Source: Trochalopteron elliotii | Lineage: Eukaryota > Chordata > Aves > Passeriformes > Leiothrichidae | Length of the DNA: 64,000 bases | Direction of reading: 5' to 3' | Assembly: GCA_024734555.1 (NCBI GenBank) | Contig: JANPWX010000126.1 | Span: forward strand, 2,508,441 to 2,572,440 | In this document: piece by piece, positions 62,442-64,000 of the stretch | How the letters are laid out: the number at the start of each line of letters is the position of its first letter | How positions within the stretch are numbered: the first letter of the stretch is position 1 | Notes under the pieces: model-generated | The model's database searches: none | What the model was told of the DNA's origin: nothing | What the model saw: only the letters and a program-made list of their open reading frames with translations | Made by a program: the position numbers and the translations under genes

Positions 62442-62451
62442 ACGCTTTCCC

Positions 62452-62505
62452 TGATAGATTGAAAGGTAGGTAGGTTGAAAGATTGATAGGTCTGATAGAT
62501 TGAAA
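62452..62505 (+). repeat. TGATAGATTGAAA short tandem-like repeat
   Basis: TGATAGATTGAAA occurs exactly at 62452-62464 and 62493-62505, with degenerate copies (GGTTGAAAGATTGATAGG) between. It begins 11 bases after the palindrome. Confidence 0.75.
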
Positions 62506-62509
62506 CAAA

Positions 62510-64000
62510 AGACAGATGCACAGCCAGAGGCAAGTTTCTCTAAATGCAGCTTTAGATTTGTAGGAATGGGTAATTAGAATAATAAAATGTATAATTTTAG
62601 TTAGCTTATTTTTAAGTGGGTGGTAAATGAGCATTTTCTAGCGTGGAAGTGGAGAGACTTCCTTATGCCACATTCAGCTCCAGCATAGCATGTAACTTCA
62701 TCATTTGTGCAATCCACTAATCCCTGCATGGGCATTCTTAGAATTAAAATGCTCTTAATTTAGTAGAATGAGATAAATGAAATTAAAGTTCCTTTTAATA
62801 CTGAATACTGTACAGAGCTACAATGTGGTTTAGCTAATTCACTTTAAATTCACAACTTCAGTTAATCTGAATTAAGCTTCCCAAGTCCTGCATGTGAAGA
62901 CATCTTTATTTAGAAGAAGTTGCTGTTGTGGAAAGAGCAATGGACTCAGCCCTGTCCCGAGGCATTCTGGCAAGCAGCTCTCTTGTTCTGAGACAGAGAC
63001 TTTCTGGGCATTAGCAAATTGTCTAACATCCTTTTCTTCTCCTCTCACAACGCCTCCGTGCCACCCCCTAAAATCGTGGTTTCTGAACCATTCCTAGCAG
63101 TAACTTGCTCTGGTTGTATTTGCTGTGCAGCTGAGGAAACAGTATTTCAGCAACTTGTACCATTTTGGAGCAGGGACAGTTAAACTTGTCCTGAAACCAG
63201 TCATGAACACACCCTGTGGTCTGAAGGGCCTGTCCAGTGGATGTTCCCTGCCCAGGCCAGGTACAGAGCGGGGAGCAGGATGGGGGATCTCTTGTGCATG
63301 GCAGAGATTTGTGCAGTAAATCCAGACTTGTGCTGTGTATAACTCGGAAGCCAAACCACGAGAACAACTGTCTTTTAGGGTCAGAACTTAGCTGAGAGGC
63401 TTGCTCCTGAAAATATTTACTTTTCTGCTTGGAAATGATCTTGTGGTGATGTTACATTTTTCTTATGAAAAGAGTAACTGGTCACATGGGTCAAATACAA
63501 CCATATAGGACAAACCCCTAAATGAAACTTACTGTTTGCCACATGCAAGGAGTGCTGGACCATGTAACTCTCACTGCAAGTTCACTTCATAGTTTTCCAA
63601 CTCTCACTGTTTTCCAGCCCTTGCCCTAATGGGAAATTGTTCATCGAATAGTTGCATTGTCTCACAGGCTGCTGGTTTTGGTAAGAGATCAGCTGGAGGG
63701 GGATCACTTGGATTTCTCTACATTTTTCAATTGGAATTTCCAGTATGTTGATCACAGATGTTATGAATAATAGGTAGGAGATAATGGAGTAAAAATCACT
63801 TTATTGCACTCCGTCTTTGAATTGGGGTGCACAGATAGACTCAGTGAGGAAGAGGTGGTTTTCCATGTGCCAGCTGATGAATTCATGTTCCTTCCACCTG
63901 GCAAAGTTCTGCCTGACATGCTGAAGTCTCCAGAAGCCCTGAAAGCATCATGCACTGTGCGTGTGTACTATAAATAAACTTTTAAAAACATAATTTAAAA
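62510..64000. other. Putative intron, no exon seen
   Basis: Unique AT-rich sequence. An AATAAA hexamer occurs at 63,973-63,978 near the window edge, but nothing upstream looks like a terminal exon. Confidence 0.4.

Noticed and set aside
63973..63978. AATAAA polyadenylation hexamer at the window end
   Set aside because: The hexamer is common in AT-rich DNA and no terminal exon is recognisable upstream.
1..64000. tRNA, known microRNA, CRISPR or endogenous retrovirus
   Set aside because: No cloverleaf motifs, familiar microRNA seeds, spaced direct repeats, LTR pairs or retroviral gene motifs were seen on reading. A covariance-model or hairpin search was not possible.

Overview
This window looks like avian nuclear DNA, possibly from a songbird. 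It is a gene-poor stretch of mostly unique sequence with little transposon material. What is present is weathered: CR1-type LINE 3' ends, one CR1/L3-type reverse-transcriptase fossil and several MIR-like SINE remnants. GC-rich minisatellites of GCTGT pentamers, GGGACAGCA nonamers and a 32-bp unit are of a kind common in bird assemblies. There are no bacterial-style operons, phage, CRISPR, rRNA or tRNA genes. Species assignment is inference, because no diagnostic protein is encoded here.

No coding exon of a known protein could be recognised. Nearly all open frames are short, overlap on both strands, contain no recognisable domain and look like chance ORFs. The only convincing gene part is a CpG-island promoter at about 40.64-42.35 kb. 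It is interrupted by a run of exactly 400 N (41,684-42,083). On the plus strand it has a pyrimidine tract, a CRE-like CGTCA, a YY1-type AAGATGGCG element, three tiny upstream ORFs and a splice donor at 41,160/41,161. I read this as a noncoding first exon of a plus-strand gene whose identity I cannot determine. The window right of 42.4 kb would then be mostly its first intron, and the left 40 kb its upstream intergenic region.

Layout: 0-2.8 kb is unique, with a possible decayed coding fragment at 1.24-1.69 kb. 2.83-3.16 kb is a CpG-rich patch with a strong CTCF-like site. 3.2-16.1 kb is unique, with a CR1/L3 tail, a 9-bp minisatellite, MIR-like remnants, a second CR1 tail and small repeats. 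16.15-16.56 kb is a small CpG-rich island with a TATA box at its left edge and a 60-bp tandem repeat. 16.7-35 kb is mostly unique, with a MIR and a pentamer array. 35.17-36.04 kb is the LINE fossil on the minus strand. 37.57-37.62 kb holds paired CTCF-like motifs. 40.6-42.35 kb is the main promoter island. 42.4-64 kb is putative intron with old repeats, a 32-bp minisatellite and a perfect 27-bp palindrome.

The functional content appears regulatory rather than coding: one strong promoter, one possible orphan promoter, insulator-like motifs and AT-rich candidate conserved elements. No clearly novel biological system was found. The items most worth testing are the 16.2-kb TATA/CpG/60-bp-repeat locus and the leader exon of the 41-kb promoter.
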